Shown here: positions 1 to 9,711 of the stretch, piece after piece | How positions within the stretch are numbered: the first letter of the stretch is position 1 | Layout of the letters: the number at the start of each line of letters is the position of its first letter | Source: Sphingobium fluviale | GTDB lineage: Bacteria; Pseudomonadota; Alphaproteobacteria; Sphingomonadales; Sphingomonadaceae | Length of the DNA stretch: 64,000 bases | Assembly: GCF_004122115.1 (NCBI RefSeq) | Contig: NZ_SBKP01000002.1 | Location: 62,001-126,000, forward strand | Direction: 5' to 3' | The notes under the pieces: generated by a model | What the model saw: the letters and a program-made list of their open reading frames with translations, nothing else | Told to the model about the DNA's origin: nothing | The model's database searches: none | Position numbers and translations under genes: made by a program

Positions 1-2
1 TC

Positions 3-308
3 GCGCCATGGCTGGTCTCAGCGCCGATGGAGATAACGGATAGCGCGCTGACGATTACGGGTGCGGCAGTGCTGACGGTGTGTTCGCAGATTGCTCTTTC
101 CGCTGCCTATGCCCGCGCCTCAGCAAGCAAGCTCATCCCGTTGGAATATAGCGCTTTCCTGTGGGCAACGCTATTTGGCTGGTTGATATTTTCCGAGGTG
201 CCGACCGTGCCAGTGCTGGCGGGTGTAGCGCTAATCGTGATTGCATGCTTGATTGCGGCGCGCGAAAAGCCGGAGATTGCGCACCCAACTGAAGCGGAAT
301 CGGCCTGA
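3..308 (+). CDS. DMT/EamA-type transporter, C-terminal part (cut by window start)
   Basis: The reading frame is open from the window edge and ends at 308, so the true start lies outside. The visible protein has alternating hydrophobic segments (around ALTITGAAVLTVCSQIAL, SAFLWATLFGWLIF and VPVLAGVALIVIACLI) that fit the last three or four helices of an EamA/DMT (drug/metabolite transporter) inner-membrane permease, followed by a short charged tail. The LEYSAFLWATLFGWLIFSE stretch is typical of the second EamA repeat. The substrate cannot be told. It is followed 82 bases later by ftsK on the same strand. An internal ATG at 27 exists but is inside a membrane-domain repeat and is unlikely to be the real start. 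Confidence 0.75.
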   Translation, partial: APWLVSAPMEITDSALTITGAAVLTVCSQIALSAAYARASASKLIPLEYSAFLWATLFGWLIFSEVPTVPVLAGVALIVIACLIAAREKPEIAHPTEAESA

Positions 309-390
309 CAGCCGAGTCGACTCTTGACGGAGAGTCCTGTGCCGGGGCATTGTCGCGCACGGAACAAATCGAGAAAAGCGGGGACGAACC

Positions 391-2727
391 ATGGCGAGCC
401 GCGCTCCGGCAAAGCGCACTGCGGACTGGCGCATCATGCTGAAACGCAGCATGATGAGGGCGGCGGTGATTGTTGCCTCGATCTTGCTGGGGTTATTGAC
501 GCTTTTTGTAGCGCTCGCTCTCCTAGGCTATCAGGAGAGTGATCCCTCGATGAATACCGCCGCAGGTGGCGCCGTGGGGAATGTTATGGGTCTGCCCGGT
601 GCGCATATGGCCGGTTTTCTGTTGTGGCTTGGCGGGTTGGGAGTGGTTTTGCTGCTGCCACTGATCGCCACCTTCGCGCGCCGGTTGTGGATTGCCGATG
701 CCATGGCAGGCTGGAGTACGCAAATTGGCCGCTGTCTGGGAGGCATCCTGTTGGTCGGCATCGGGCTGGAGCTGATGGCGCCCGGCGCGCCGGTCGGTCT
801 GCCGGCCGGCCGGGGTGGTTTGCTGGCGCAATTGTTCGCCCGCCAGACTATGAACCTCACTGCGCTGATCCCCGGAGGGTGGAGCCGGGCGGCGGAATGG
901 GTGTTACTCATCGCCTGCATAGGGGGCGGGATGGCGCTGTGCGTGCGTTCGTGGAAGCTGGAGCGGCCGCTGTTTGCTCTTGGCGGAATAAAGCTGCCCC
1001 GGCTGGGCTTTTCTCGTGCTGCCTCGCCGCCATGGGACGATGAAGCTGACGAGCCGCAGCGCCCCGCCGCTGGAGGCCCGCGCGCGCAGGTGTCTGCCGA
1101 TCCCAAGCCGCCGATCCGCATCCAGTCGCCAGAGCAGGCAGCGCCGCAACGCGCCGTTTCCGCCGCCAGCGCCGCGCCGCGCCAAGAGGATCTTTTCGGC
1201 AGTGCATCCGCCCGCCCCGCGATATTGCCCTCGCCGGAGCTGCTCGCCGAAGTGCCGCCCAGCACCGGCGGCAAGATCGACAAGGCCGCGCTGGAGCGCA
1301 ACGCGAGGCTGCTGGAATCTGTCCTCGACGATTTCCACGTTAAAGGGCATGTGACCGAGGTGCGTCCCGGCCCGGTTGTCACCATGTATGAGCTGGAGCC
1401 TGCGCCCGGCATCAAGGCGAGCCGTGTGATCCAGCTCGCGGACGATATCGCGCGCAATATGTCCGCGCTGTCGGCCCGCGTGGCTACCATTCCGGGCCGC
1501 ACGGTGATGGGAATCGAGCTGCCCAATGCCAAGCGGGAGGGGGTTTCTTTCCGCGAGCTGATCACCAGCGAGGCGTTTGCGGGTAACGGAGCGCAGCTGC
1601 CCATTATTCTGGGCAAGAACATCAGTGGTGAGCCGGTGGTGGCTGACCTTGCGCCGATGCCGCATCTGCTGATCGCGGGCACGACCGGGTCGGGCAAGTC
1701 CGTCGGCCTGAACGCCATGATCCTATCGCTGCTCTATCGCATGACGCCGGACGAGCTGCGCCTCATCATGATCGATCCGAAGATGCTGGAACTCAGCATC
1801 TATGATGACATTCCGCACCTTCTCTCCCCGGTAGTGACGGAGCCGGCCAAGGCGATCCGCGCGCTCAAATGGGCAGTGGAGCAGATGGAAGACCGCTATC
1901 GCATGATGGCGTCCATCTCCGTGCGCAATCTTGCGAATTATAACGAGAAAGTGCGCGCCGCCCGCGCCAAGGGCAAGCCGCTGGGCCGCAAGGTGCAGAC
2001 CGGCTATGATCCGGAAACGCACCAGCCGATCTATGAGGAAGAGCAGCTCGATTACCAGATCCTTCCCCAGATCGTGGTGGTGGTCGACGAGCTGGCGGAC
2101 CTGATGATGACGGCAGGCAAGGAGGTGGAATTCCTGATCCAGCGCCTCGCGCAGAAGGCGCGCGCGGCGGGCATCCACCTGATCCTCGCGACGCAACGCC
2201 CCTCGGTCGATGTCATCACCGGTGTCATCAAGGCCAACCTGCCGACGCGGATTAGCTTCTTCGTCACCAGCAAGATCGACAGCCGCACGATCCTGGGTGA
2301 GCAGGGGGCAGAGCAGCTGCTCGGCAAGGGCGACATGCTCTATATGGCGGGCGGCAAAGGCCTGATGCGCGTGCACGGGCCGTTCGTTTCGGATGACGAG
2401 GTGCGGCTGGTGGCGGATCACTGGCGCGGGCAGGGCAGGCCGGATTATATATCAGCTGTTACAGAAGAACCGGAAGAGGGCAGCTTCGCGCTCGATGGCG
2501 TGGATCTTGGTGACGACAGCGCCGACGCCCAACTCTATCGCAAGGCATGCCAGCTGGTGTTTGAAAATCAGAAGGCATCCACGAGCTGGCTCCAGCGGCA
2601 GTTGCGCGTCGGCTATAACAGCGCGGCCCGGTTGATCGAGCGGATGGAGGATGAAGGCCTCGTCGGCCCGCCCAACCATGTCGGACGGCGCGAGGTGCTG
2701 CGCGACGAAATGGGCAATCCTATATAG
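391..2727 (+). CDS. ftsK: DNA translocase FtsK
   Basis: Septum-anchored dsDNA pump that clears and sorts chromosome termini during division. The 778-aa protein has an N-terminal block of about four membrane helices (residues ~20-180), a Pro/Ala-rich linker (~200-300), the alpha domain, then the RecA-like motor with Walker A GTTGSGKS and Walker B IVVVVDELADL. The C-terminal gamma winged helix that reads KOPS sites is present (SWLQRQLRVGYNSAARLIERM). The length is at the compact end for the family and agrees with other alphaproteobacterial FtsK proteins. The start ATG at 391 follows a purine-rich stretch (ggggac) at a suitable distance. It is chromosomal and looks intact. Confidence 0.95.
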   Translation: MASRAPAKRTADWRIMLKRSMMRAAVIVASILLGLLTLFVALALLGYQESDPSMNTAAGGAVGNVMGLPGAHMAGFLLWLGGLGVVLLLPLIATFARRLWIADAMAGWSTQIGRCLGGILLVGIGLELMAPGAPVGLPAGRGGLLAQLFARQTMNLTALIPGGWSRAAEWVLLIACIGGGMALCVRSWKLERPLFALGGIKLPRLGFSRAASPPWDDEADEPQRPAAGGPRAQVSADPKPPIRIQSPEQAAPQRAVSAASAAPRQEDLFGSASARPAILPSPELLAEVPPSTGGKIDKAALERNARLLESVLDDFHVKGHVTEVRPGPVVTMYELEPAPGIKASRVIQLADDIARNMSALSARVATIPGRTVMGIELPNAKREGVSFRELITSEAFAGNGAQLPIILGKNISGEPVVADLAPMPHLLIAGTTGSGKSVGLNAMILSLLYRMTPDELRLIMIDPKMLELSIYDDIPHLLSPVVTEPAKAIRALKWAVEQMEDRYRMMASISVRNLANYNEKVRAARAKGKPLGRKVQTGYDPETHQPIYEEEQLDYQILPQIVVVVDELADLMMTAGKEVEFLIQRLAQKARAAGIHLILATQRPSVDVITGVIKANLPTRISFFVTSKIDSRTILGEQGAEQLLGKGDMLYMAGGKGLMRVHGPFVSDDEVRLVADHWRGQGRPDYISAVTEEPEEGSFALDGVDLGDDSADAQLYRKACQLVFENQKASTSWLQRQLRVGYNSAARLIERMEDEGLVGPPNHVGRREVLRDEMGNPI

Positions 2728-2742
2728 CGCGGGTGGGGCGGA

Positions 2743-3108
2743 TTAGATGACGCTCAGCCGGCCCTCCGGGCCAATCGATTGCAAAAACGACACCGGCCCG
2801 CCTGCGGTAATGCGCGGGTCGAGCGCGTCCGCTGCCAGCCCGGCGAGCGCCAGTCCGCTCTGGCAGGCGATGATCGCAACGCCCGCGTCCAGCGCTTCCG
2901 TCACCAACGCCGCCAGCGTCGGCAGGCCGTGCGCCGCATGATCGGCATCGCGCGGGGCGGATAGCGGCGGCGTGAGTAGGCGCACCGCATCGAGTTGCAG
3001 AAAAAGCCGCGCCTCCCCGCCCAGTGCCGCGTGCGCCAGCGCCAGCGTGAGCGCGCCGCGCAGCCGCTCCGCATCGTCGGTGAGGACAACGAAGTTCAGG
3101 CCGGGCAT
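2743..3108 (-). CDS. DsrE-like small protein
   Basis: This 121-aa protein starts [21 protein letters not shown] and has a central LEALDAGVAIIACQSG-like segment. The pattern of an early beta strand, a helix, and a later strand ending in a single Cys (IIACQSGL) fits the DsrE/DsrF-like fold, whose members often carry or relay sulfur. Its start overlaps the end of the ThiF/MoeB gene by 13 bases, so the two are probably translated together. That coupling agrees with a sulfur-transfer role next to an E1-like adenylating enzyme, but the role is inferred. It is the last gene of the coaBC-dut-thiF minus-strand operon and faces ftsK convergently. Confidence 0.7.
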   Translation of the reverse strand: MPGLNFVVLTDDAERLRGALTLALAHAALGGEARLFLQLDAVRLLTPPLSAPRDADHAAHGLPTLAALVTEALDAGVAIIACQSGLALAGLAADALDPRITAGGPVSFLQSIGPEGRLSVI

Positions 3109-3869
3109 GGCTCTGCGGCGGCGGCGCAGGCCGGGCAGCCGGGGTCTGCAGGCAGGGACAGCGTGCGGAAACGCAGCGCCATCAGATCAGCGATCAGCAG
3201 CTTGCCCGCGCTGTCGTCACCAAAGGGCACCAGCGCGCGAATCGTCTCCAGCGCGGCGAGGCTGCCCATCACGCCGGTGAGCGCACCCAGTACACCCTGA
3301 TCGGCGCAACTGGCGTCCGCGCGGGCAGGATCGTTACCGACAAAACACCGATAGCAGGGCTGGCCCGCCTCCCAGCCGCGAAACACACCGAGCTGCCCCT
3401 CGAACTGCCCGACGGCGGAAGAAACCAGCGGGATGCGCAGCCGCGTCGCGGTGTCACTCACAACGAGGCGGGTAGCGAAATTGTCGCACCCATCGAGGAT
3501 CACATCGGAATGGCGCAGCAGCGTCTCGGCGTTTTGGGCATCGAGGCGCTGGACGATGGGGATGAGCTTCACATGCGGGTTCAACCGCGCCACCGCCTGC
3601 ATCGCTGCTTCTGCCTTGGGCGCGCCCACATCGTCGCTGCCGAACAGGGTCTGGCGCTGAAGGTTCGAGAGTGCGACGACATCATCATCGATCACCCGTA
3701 TGGTGCCTACCCCCGCGCCGGCGAGATACTGGATCGCGGGGCAACCGATCCCGCCTGCGCCGATGATCGTGACATGGGCGGACATCAGCCGCATCTGCCC
3801 CACGCCGCCGATCTCCTTGAGCACGATATGCCGCGCGTAGCGATCGAGCAGTGGATCATCGAGGCTCAT
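3096..3869 (-). CDS. HesA/MoeB/ThiF family adenylyltransferase
   Basis: E1-like enzyme that adenylates the C-terminal glycine of a ubiquitin-like sulfur carrier (MoaD or ThiS) for molybdopterin or thiamine synthesis. The 257-aa protein shows the nucleotide loop [17 protein letters not shown] at ~37-53, the aspartate-rich strand [17 protein letters not shown], two CxxC zinc pairs (CYRC and CPAC) and the conserved region [19 protein letters not shown] with the family's active-site Cys. It overlaps dut by 4 bases (ATGA type). Whether the partner is MoaD or ThiS cannot be decided because neither gene is in the window; it lacks a rhodanese C-terminal domain. Confidence 0.88.
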   Translation of the reverse strand: MSLDDPLLDRYARHIVLKEIGGVGQMRLMSAHVTIIGAGGIGCPAIQYLAGAGVGTIRVIDDDVVALSNLQRQTLFGSDDVGAPKAEAAMQAVARLNPHVKLIPIVQRLDAQNAETLLRHSDVILDGCDNFATRLVVSDTATRLRIPLVSSAVGQFEGQLGVFRGWEAGQPCYRCFVGNDPARADASCADQGVLGALTGVMGSLAALETIRALVPFGDDSAGKLLIADLMALRFRTLSLPADPGCPACAAAAEPCPA

Positions 3870-4327
3870 GATGCCGCTGCCTTAACGCCGGTGGAGCCGA
3901 AACCGCCTTCACCGCGCGCGGTATCTGACAGTGTTTCGACTTCCGCAAACCGGGCAAGCTGCACCGGCGCCGCCACCAGCTGTGCGATGCGGTCGCCACG
4001 CTGGATCACGAACGGCGCATCGCCCAGATTGATCATGATGATCTTCAGCTCGCCGCGATAATCGCTGTCGATGGTCCCCGGCGTATTGGGCAGTGATATG
4101 CCATGCTTGAGCGCGAGGCCTGAGCGCGGGCGCACCTGAATTTCATAGCCATCAGGGATGGCCAGCGCGAAACCGGTCGCCACCGCATGGCGGCCGCCGG
4201 GAGCCAGTGTGACATCCTCGGCGGACACCACGTCCATCCCCGCCGCACCCTCGGTGGCGTATGCGGGCAGCGGCAGGTTTGCGCCGTGGTGAAGGCGCTT
4301 GATCTCGATCGTGATAGCTTGGGTCAT
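3866..4327 (-). CDS. dut: deoxyuridine 5'-triphosphate nucleotidohydrolase
   Basis: Trimeric dUTPase that hydrolyses dUTP to dUMP and pyrophosphate, keeping uracil out of DNA and feeding dTMP synthesis. The 153-aa protein has all five signature motifs in order: [28 protein letters not shown] with the catalytic Asp, RGDRIAQLV, and the C-terminal arm [10 protein letters not shown] that closes over the substrate. The length is normal for bacterial Dut. It overlaps coaBC upstream and thiF downstream by 4 bases each, so the operon is translationally coupled. The coaBC-dut pairing is widespread in proteobacteria. Confidence 0.97.
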   Translation of the reverse strand: MTQAITIEIKRLHHGANLPLPAYATEGAAGMDVVSAEDVTLAPGGRHAVATGFALAIPDGYEIQVRPRSGLALKHGISLPNTPGTIDSDYRGELKIIMINLGDAPFVIQRGDRIAQLVAAPVQLARFAEVETLSDTARGEGGFGSTGVKAAAS

Positions 4328-5571
4328 GCGTTGTCCTGCAACTGTGTGGCGATGCGGGCGATCAAGCGGGCCGCGACGACATCCTTGGAGGCCTCGTCCC
4401 AGCTTTCGACGCCCTGCGCGCTCACGAGATGTACCCGGTTGGTCGCGCCGCCCATCACGCCTGCGGACACGTCGTTGGCGACTATCATATCGCAGCCCTT
4501 GCGCGCGAGTTTGACCTTGGCATGCTCAATGACATGCTCTGTCTCCGCCGCAAAGCCGACCAGCAGCTTTGGGCGCTGCACCGATATCGCGAGCGTGGCC
4601 AGGATGTCGGGGTTTTCGGTGAGCGGCAGAGGGGCGGGCGCGCCGGAGCCGTCTTTCTTGAGCTTCTGTCCAGCCTCTTGCTCCACGCGCCAGTCCGCCA
4701 CGGCGGCAACCATGATCGCGGCGTCAGCGGGCAAGGCGGATTCAACAGCGGACAGCATCTCGCGTGCGGTCTGCACGTCGATGCGCGTAACCCCGCGCGG
4801 TGTGGGCTGATCGACCGGCCCGGAGACGAGCGTGACCCTCGCCCCCGCATCCGCTGCCGCGCGGGCAATGGCGAAGCCCTGTCGCCCAGAGGACCGGTTG
4901 GCAATATAGCGCACCGGGTCGATCGGTTCGTGCGTCGGCCCGGCGGTAACGAGGATATGCATGCCCGAAAGCGGTCCGTTGGCGGCAGGAAGCAGGCGCT
5001 GCGGCGGCACGGGGATTGCGCTGCCCTCGCCCCTGCTCAACAGCCGCCGGATTTCGCCCGCAATAACCTCCGGCTCCGGCAAGCGGCCCTTGCCCCATTC
5101 GCCGCAGGCCATGTCGCCTTCGTCTGGTTCCATAACGATTATGCCGTCGCTGGTCAGCTGGCGGATGTTGCGTTGGGTAGCGGCATGCTCCCACATGCGC
5201 ACATTCATAGCAGGCACTACAAATACAGGCTTGTCGGTGGCGAGCAGGATCGTGGTTGCCAAGTCGTCCGCCATGCCCGCTGCCATCTTTGCAAGGATAT
5301 CTGCGCTTGCGGGGCAGACGACGACGAGGTCTGCCTGGCGGGAGAGCTGGATATGGCCGATCTCGCGCTCGTCCTTGAGGTCGAACATATCCGAATAAAC
5401 ATGATCCTCGGTAAGTGCGCCGAGCGACAGCGGCGTCACGAACTCCGCGCCTGCCTTGGTCAGTACCGCGCGCACAGATATGCCGTCGCGCTTCAGCAAG
5501 CGCACCAGCTCCAGCGATTTATAGGCGGCGATCCCGCCGGAAACGATGAGGAGAATATGAGGGCCGGTCAT
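4324..5571 (-). CDS. coaBC: bifunctional phosphopantothenoylcysteine decarboxylase / phosphopantothenate-cysteine ligase
   Basis: Two consecutive steps of coenzyme A synthesis in one 415-aa cytoplasmic protein. The N-terminal CoaC half is a flavoprotein with the loop [15 protein letters not shown], the PAMN motif ([15 protein letters not shown]) and the substrate-clamp region with Cys ([13 protein letters not shown]). The CoaB half begins around residue 205 ([20 protein letters not shown]) and contains [12 protein letters not shown] for nucleotide binding and the KLKK lysine motif. It is first in the coaBC-dut-thiF-dsrE operon. The start at 5571 gives an N-terminus ([19 protein letters not shown]) of the usual length. 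Confidence 0.96.
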   Translation of the reverse strand: MTGPHILLIVSGGIAAYKSLELVRLLKRDGISVRAVLTKAGAEFVTPLSLGALTEDHVYSDMFDLKDEREIGHIQLSRQADLVVVCPASADILAKMAAGMADDLATTILLATDKPVFVVPAMNVRMWEHAATQRNIRQLTSDGIIVMEPDEGDMACGEWGKGRLPEPEVIAGEIRRLLSRGEGSAIPVPPQRLLPAANGPLSGMHILVTAGPTHEPIDPVRYIANRSSGRQGFAIARAAADAGARVTLVSGPVDQPTPRGVTRIDVQTAREMLSAVESALPADAAIMVAAVADWRVEQEAGQKLKKDGSGAPAPLPLTENPDILATLAISVQRPKLLVGFAAETEHVIEHAKVKLARKGCDMIVANDVSAGVMGGATNRVHLVSAQGVESWDEASKDVVAARLIARIATQLQDNA

Positions 5572-5654
5572 GATACTATCTCTAACCGCACCGCAACCGC
5601 AAGTCGAGCCGGTGCCGCATATTCGATCTGGCGTGGGCGGCGGATTTCGTCTAG

Positions 5655-6311
5655 GTGCAGCGCAGCATGCTGACCCGCCTCTATCAATGGATGCTCGCCA
5701 AGGCCGCGCACCGCCATGCGGACCGCTGGCTGTTCGCCATCTCGTTTATGGAATCGAGCTTCTTTCCGATTCCGCCGCACCCGCTGCTGGGGCTGATGTG
5801 CCTCGCGAAGCCGCAGCGGGCGCTGTGGTTTGGCTTTGTGTGCACGCTCGCCTCGGTACTGGGTGGGCTGTTTGGCTATGCGATCGGATATTTTCTTTAT
5901 GCCAGCGTCGGTGCGTGGTTACTGTCTGTGCTGGGCCTGACGGAGAGCTTCCCGGTGGCCGCCTGCTATCTGCGCGAATATGGTGCGGAGATCATCCTCA
6001 TAAAGGGCGCGACGCCAATACCGTTCAAGCTGATCACGATCACCGCCGGGTTCATCGCGCTGCCCCTGTTCACCTTCATCTGGGCCAGCACATTGTCGCG
6101 CGCGTTTCAGTTCATGGCGGTGGGGTTCCTGTTCTGGAAGTTCGGTGCACCGATCAAGCTGTTCATCGAGAAATATCTGGCGTGGGTTTCGGCCGCGTTC
6201 CTTGTGCTGGTGGCGGCGGGCTTCCTTGCGATCGGGTTGCTTTCCGGTGACAAGCAAGCCAAGCCGGGTGACAAGTGCAGCCATGCGCCTCCGCTGACAG
6301 TTCAACGCTAA
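5655..6311 (+). CDS. YqaA-like membrane protein (VTT/SNARE-associated family)
   Basis: Membrane protein of 218 aa with the YqaA/DedA-type layout. After MLTRLYQWML come several hydrophobic helices (WFGFVCTLASVLGGLFGYAIGYF region, then LITITAGFIALPLFTFIWAS, a further FQFMAVGFLFW helix, and a final LVLVAAGFLAIGLL). The GATPIPFKLITITAG stretch matches the conserved loop of YqaA proteins. The family is thought to act in lipid or solute transport; no substrate can be assigned. The GTG at 5655 opens the frame but the ATG at 5667 is an equally plausible start. The gene is divergent from coaBC and its stop is 8 bases before the preferred lnt start. Confidence 0.8.
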   Translation: MQRSMLTRLYQWMLAKAAHRHADRWLFAISFMESSFFPIPPHPLLGLMCLAKPQRALWFGFVCTLASVLGGLFGYAIGYFLYASVGAWLLSVLGLTESFPVAACYLREYGAEIILIKGATPIPFKLITITAGFIALPLFTFIWASTLSRAFQFMAVGFLFWKFGAPIKLFIEKYLAWVSAAFLVLVAAGFLAIGLLSGDKQAKPGDKCSHAPPLTVQR

Positions 6312-6319
6312 AGCTGCCC

Positions 6320-7867
6320 ATGCGCCTGATCCAGCGCCACCCCCTCATCGCCGCGATGCTGCTGGGCGCGCTGGCGGCGACAGGCTTTGCGCCGCTGGGT
6401 TGGTGGCCAGTGAGCCTGATCGCTTTAGCGGCCCTGATGGCGCTGACTGAGCGGGTGAAGCGCGCGCGCGGAGCCTTCATGCTCGGCTGGAGCTATGGGT
6501 TGGGGCATTTCACGGTCGGCAACAACTGGATTGCTCACGCCTTCGCCTATCAGGATGCGATGCCGCACTGGTTCGGCTATGGCGCAGTGGTCGCGCTGGC
6601 GCTCTATCTCGCGGTCTATCCGGGGCTGGCGGTTCTGGCCCTGCATCTGGCGCGGCGACGGTGGCGAAGCCTACTGGTTACGCCGATGTTCGCCGCGCTG
6701 TGGATCCTCAGCGAATATGGCCGGGCGACCATTTTTACCGGCTTCGCGTGGGATCCTCTGGGCATGATCTGGCTCGATACCGGGGTGGATCAGGCGGCAC
6801 GGTGGATCGGTACTTATGGGCTTTCCGGGCTGGCGATACTTGCGGCGGGCGGCGTGCTGGCGCTGGCCCGCAGACAATGGCATGGCGCGGGACCGGTGCT
6901 GGCGGGCATAGGTGCGTTGGCGATCCTGGGCACGGCGAGCCTACCGGGCGGATCGCGCCCATCGGGCATCGCCGTCACCATCGTCCAGCCCAATATCAAC
7001 CAGAACGAGAAATATGATCCTGCGCTGGAGCTGGTCAACTTCGCCAAGCTCGCGCAGCTCACAGGTGCGCCCCGCCAAAGCCAGCCCCGCCTCATCTTCT
7101 GGCCGGAGGCGGCGATCCCGGCATGGCTGGATGTGGAGCCGGAATGGCGGGATCGCGTGGGGGAGCTGGTTGGCCCTTCGGACATACTCATGCTGGGCGG
7201 CACCAAGCCCTATTTCCGAGAGGATAAGATCAGCGATTATACCGGCCGCACCCTCATTGGCGCGGCGAACAGCGCGTGGGTGATCGGCGCGGGTGGGCGC
7301 ATCCTTGGGCGCTACGACAAGGCACATCTGGTGCCCTATGGCGAATATCTGCCTATGCGCGAGTTGCTGGAGCCGCTGGGCCTGTCGCGTCTTGTGCCGG
7401 GTGACGCGGATTTCTGGCCGGGGCCGGGTCCACGCTCGCTTCCCCTTCCCGCCGCAAACGCGCGCCCTCCGCTCAAAATGGGCGTGCAGATCTGTTACGA
7501 GATGATCTTTTCGGGACAGGTGGTCGATGGCGCTAATCGGCCTGATTTCCTCTATAATCCCAGCAATGACGCGTGGTTCGGGAGTTGGGGTCCACCGCAG
7601 CATCTCGCCCAGGCCCGCATACGCGCAATCGAGGAGGCGATTCCGGTCATCCGCTCCACCCCCACCGGCATTTCGGCCCTGATCGACGGGCGCGGGCGCT
7701 TGATCGCATCCATCCCGCACCAGCAGGCGGGCGCGATCAACGCGCTGCTTCCGCGCGGCCTGCCGCCCACACTCTTCGCCCGTTTCGGCAATATCCTGCC
7801 GATGATCTTCGCAGCGTTGCTAGCGTTAACCGCGATGGTGCTTGCCAGAGGCTTTGCGCGAAGCTAA
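6320..7867 (+). CDS. lnt: apolipoprotein N-acyltransferase
   Basis: Inner-membrane enzyme that adds the third acyl chain to the N-terminal cysteine of lipoproteins. The 515-aa protein has about seven N-terminal membrane helices followed by a periplasmic nitrilase domain. The catalytic triad is visible as Glu in FWPEAAIP, Lys in [14 protein letters not shown] and Cys in [13 protein letters not shown] 45 bases upstream (6275) would extend the protein but would overlap the YqaA-like gene and add residues without family character. The ATG at 6320 gives the usual [16 protein letters not shown] start. It stands just before metK. Confidence 0.94.
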   Translation: MRLIQRHPLIAAMLLGALAATGFAPLGWWPVSLIALAALMALTERVKRARGAFMLGWSYGLGHFTVGNNWIAHAFAYQDAMPHWFGYGAVVALALYLAVYPGLAVLALHLARRRWRSLLVTPMFAALWILSEYGRATIFTGFAWDPLGMIWLDTGVDQAARWIGTYGLSGLAILAAGGVLALARRQWHGAGPVLAGIGALAILGTASLPGGSRPSGIAVTIVQPNINQNEKYDPALELVNFAKLAQLTGAPRQSQPRLIFWPEAAIPAWLDVEPEWRDRVGELVGPSDILMLGGTKPYFREDKISDYTGRTLIGAANSAWVIGAGGRILGRYDKAHLVPYGEYLPMRELLEPLGLSRLVPGDADFWPGPGPRSLPLPAANARPPLKMGVQICYEMIFSGQVVDGANRPDFLYNPSNDAWFGSWGPPQHLAQARIRAIEEAIPVIRSTPTGISALIDGRGRLIASIPHQQAGAINALLPRGLPPTLFARFGNILPMIFAALLALTAMVLARGFARS

Positions 7868-7881
7868 AGCCCCAAGCGCAC

Positions 7882-7897
7882 ATAAAGATTTCTTTAT
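7882..7897. promoter_or_regulatory. inverted repeat in metK leader, possible SahR-type operator
   Basis: ATAAAGA, two bases, TCTTTAT form a perfect 7-bp inverted repeat 38 bases before the metK start. It lies in the AT-rich segment most likely to hold the promoter. ArsR-family SahR regulators bind AT-rich palindromes before SAM-cycle genes in proteobacteria, and the layout fits that. The link to SahR is recalled, not tested. I see no fold matching a SAM riboswitch in this short leader. Confidence 0.5.
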
Positions 7898-7934
7898 ACG
7901 CAGACACAGCAACACCTTAGTGACTGGGAAAACC

Positions 7935-9149
7935 ATGCGTTCCAACTATCTCTTCACCTCCGAAAGCGTTTCCGAAGGCCATCCCGACAAGGTGGCGGAC
8001 CAGATTTCCGACTCCATCGTCGACCTTTTCCTCTCCAAGGATCCGGAGGCGCGCATCGCCTGCGAAACACTGACGACCACGCAGCTCGTGGTGCTGGCCG
8101 GAGAAATCCGCTGCAAGGGCGTCTATGAAAACGGCGCATGGGCGCCCGGCGCGCGTGAGGAGATCGAAGCCACTGTACGCAACACCGTGCGCGAGATCGG
8201 TTACGAGCAGGACGGCTTCCACTGGCAGACACTGCGCTTCGAAAACAACCTCCACGGCCAGTCCGCGCACATCGCGCAGGGCGTGGACGCCAGCGGCAAC
8301 AAGGATGAAGGCGCGGGCGATCAGGGCATCATGTTCGGTTTTGCCTGTGACGAAACGCCCGATCTGATGCCCGCGACGCTGGACTATAGCCACAAGATCC
8401 TGGAGCGCATGGCGGCTGACCGCCATTCGGGCGCAGCACCCTTTCTGGAGCCGGACGCCAAGAGCCAGGTGACGCTGCGCTTCGAGAACGGCAAGCCGGT
8501 CGCCGCGACCGCGATCGTCGTCTCCACCCAGCACGCGCCGGGCTATGACACGGGCGACAAGGAGGCAGAGCTGCACGCCTATGTGAAGCGCGTAGTGGCC
8601 GAGCTGCTGCCCGCGGAGCTGCTGTCCGACGCGACCGTCTATCACATCAACCCCACCGGCAGCTTCGAGATCGGCGGACCTGATGGCGACGCCGGGCTGA
8701 CCGGGCGCAAGATCATCGTCGATACCTATGGCGGCGCATCTCCTCATGGCGGCGGCGCGTTTTCGGGCAAAGACCCGACCAAGGTCGACCGCTCGGCCGC
8801 TTATGTGACGCGCTACATCGCCAAGAACATCGTTGCTGCCGGTCTCGCGCGCCGCTGCACCATTCAGGTCGCCTATGCCATCGGCGTTTCCTCGCCATTG
8901 TCGCTTTATGTGGATACGCATGGTACCGGCACCGTGGCGGACGATGTGCTCGAAGCAGCCGTTGCCAAGGTTGCGGGCGCGCGTCTGGGCGGCCTTACCC
9001 CACGCGGCATCCGCGAAGGTCTCGGCCTCAACAAGCCGATCTACAAGCGCACGGCGGCTTATGGCCACTTCGGCCGCACGGCGGATGGCGACTTTTTCCC
9101 GTGGGAACGCACCGACCTTGCCGATGCGCTGAAAGCCGCACTCGCCTAA
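7935..9149 (+). CDS. metK: S-adenosylmethionine synthase
   Basis: Makes S-adenosylmethionine from ATP and methionine. The 404-aa protein contains the ATP-binding [12 protein letters not shown] near the N-terminus, the [16 protein letters not shown] hexapeptide region, and the [20 protein letters not shown]-loop-like segment followed by [11 protein letters not shown]. It is slightly longer than the E. coli enzyme, as is usual in sphingomonads. The start at 7935 gives [11 protein letters not shown], the family's normal N-terminus; an in-frame ATG at 7842 would run back into lnt. The inverted repeat at 7882-7897 may control it. It converges on the DUF1761 gene. Confidence 0.97.
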   Translation: MRSNYLFTSESVSEGHPDKVADQISDSIVDLFLSKDPEARIACETLTTTQLVVLAGEIRCKGVYENGAWAPGAREEIEATVRNTVREIGYEQDGFHWQTLRFENNLHGQSAHIAQGVDASGNKDEGAGDQGIMFGFACDETPDLMPATLDYSHKILERMAADRHSGAAPFLEPDAKSQVTLRFENGKPVAATAIVVSTQHAPGYDTGDKEAELHAYVKRVVAELLPAELLSDATVYHINPTGSFEIGGPDGDAGLTGRKIIVDTYGGASPHGGGAFSGKDPTKVDRSAAYVTRYIAKNIVAAGLARRCTIQVAYAIGVSSPLSLYVDTHGTGTVADDVLEAAVAKVAGARLGGLTPRGIREGLGLNKPIYKRTAAYGHFGRTADGDFFPWERTDLADALKAALA

Positions 9150-9160
9150 TGCACTTTGCC

Positions 9161-9184
9161 GGGGACGGGTTTCAACCCGTCCTC
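9161..9184. terminator. hairpin between convergent metK and DUF1761 genes
   Basis: GGACGGGTT and AACCCGTCC form a perfect 9-bp stem around a 2-base loop, extendable by two more pairs. It sits between the metK stop and the stop of the opposing gene, so a bidirectional terminator is the simplest reading. There is no run of T on either side, so intrinsic termination would be weak. Confidence 0.5.
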
Positions 9185-9191
9185 CGCTGGA

Positions 9192-9599
9192 TCATTTCCA
9201 GCTTGCGAGGATCGCGCCCGCGACGCCGTGGCCGATCACCAGATGCGCGATGTCGATCAGCGTGCCATGAAATGGTCCAACGCCATAGACCCAGCCATAG
9301 AGCAACGTCGGTACGGCAGACGCAAACGCCACCACCAATGCCCATTTGATCCCGTTGCCAAGGCCACTTACGCTGGCCCATTTGAAGAGCAACGCAAGGC
9401 CAATGGCCGTCATCAACGGCATTATCGGGCTGTAGGGCATGCGCGACATGCCCACCGCATCCATCTGTTCCTTGGTTATTCCAGCCCCTTCCATCCAGAC
9501 TTCAGGGCCAATAAGCACACCATAGATCAGTGCGCCCACCGCATAGACTGCAACGGTCGCCACCAGCACAGCGAGCGCGTTTATTCCCGCAATTCGCAT
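9192..9599 (-). CDS. DUF1761-type membrane protein
   Basis: Small 135-aa membrane protein with about four helices (INALAVLVATVAVYAVGALIYGVLIG; MPLMTAIGLALLFKWA; WALVVAFASAVPTLLYGWVY; LIDIAHLVIGHGVAGAILA). The arrangement, including the motif EQMDAVGMSRMPYS between helices 1 and 2 and the His-containing last helix, fits DUF1761. No function is known. The start at 9599 is chosen because aggaggg lies just upstream; the longer frame to 9671 adds a polar stretch without membrane character. It is the last gene but one before the ICE and is transcribed toward metK. Confidence 0.7.
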   Translation of the reverse strand: MRIAGINALAVLVATVAVYAVGALIYGVLIGPEVWMEGAGITKEQMDAVGMSRMPYSPIMPLMTAIGLALLFKWASVSGLGNGIKWALVVAFASAVPTLLYGWVYGVGPFHGTLIDIAHLVIGHGVAGAILASWK

Positions 9600-9711
9600 A
9601 GCATCCCTCCTGTTTGTTTGCCGCCCCACCGACGGCGGCGCACAGATATCACAGGCGCGCGCCAAATGCACATCTGGCCAAGCGGCGCATCACAGGCTAT
9701 GCGGCCGCCCC

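Noticed and set aside
7868-7934. SAM riboswitch before metK
   Set aside because: The leader is only 67 bases and shows a single DNA-type palindrome; I see no pseudoknot or multi-stem arrangement of the known SAM-binding classes.
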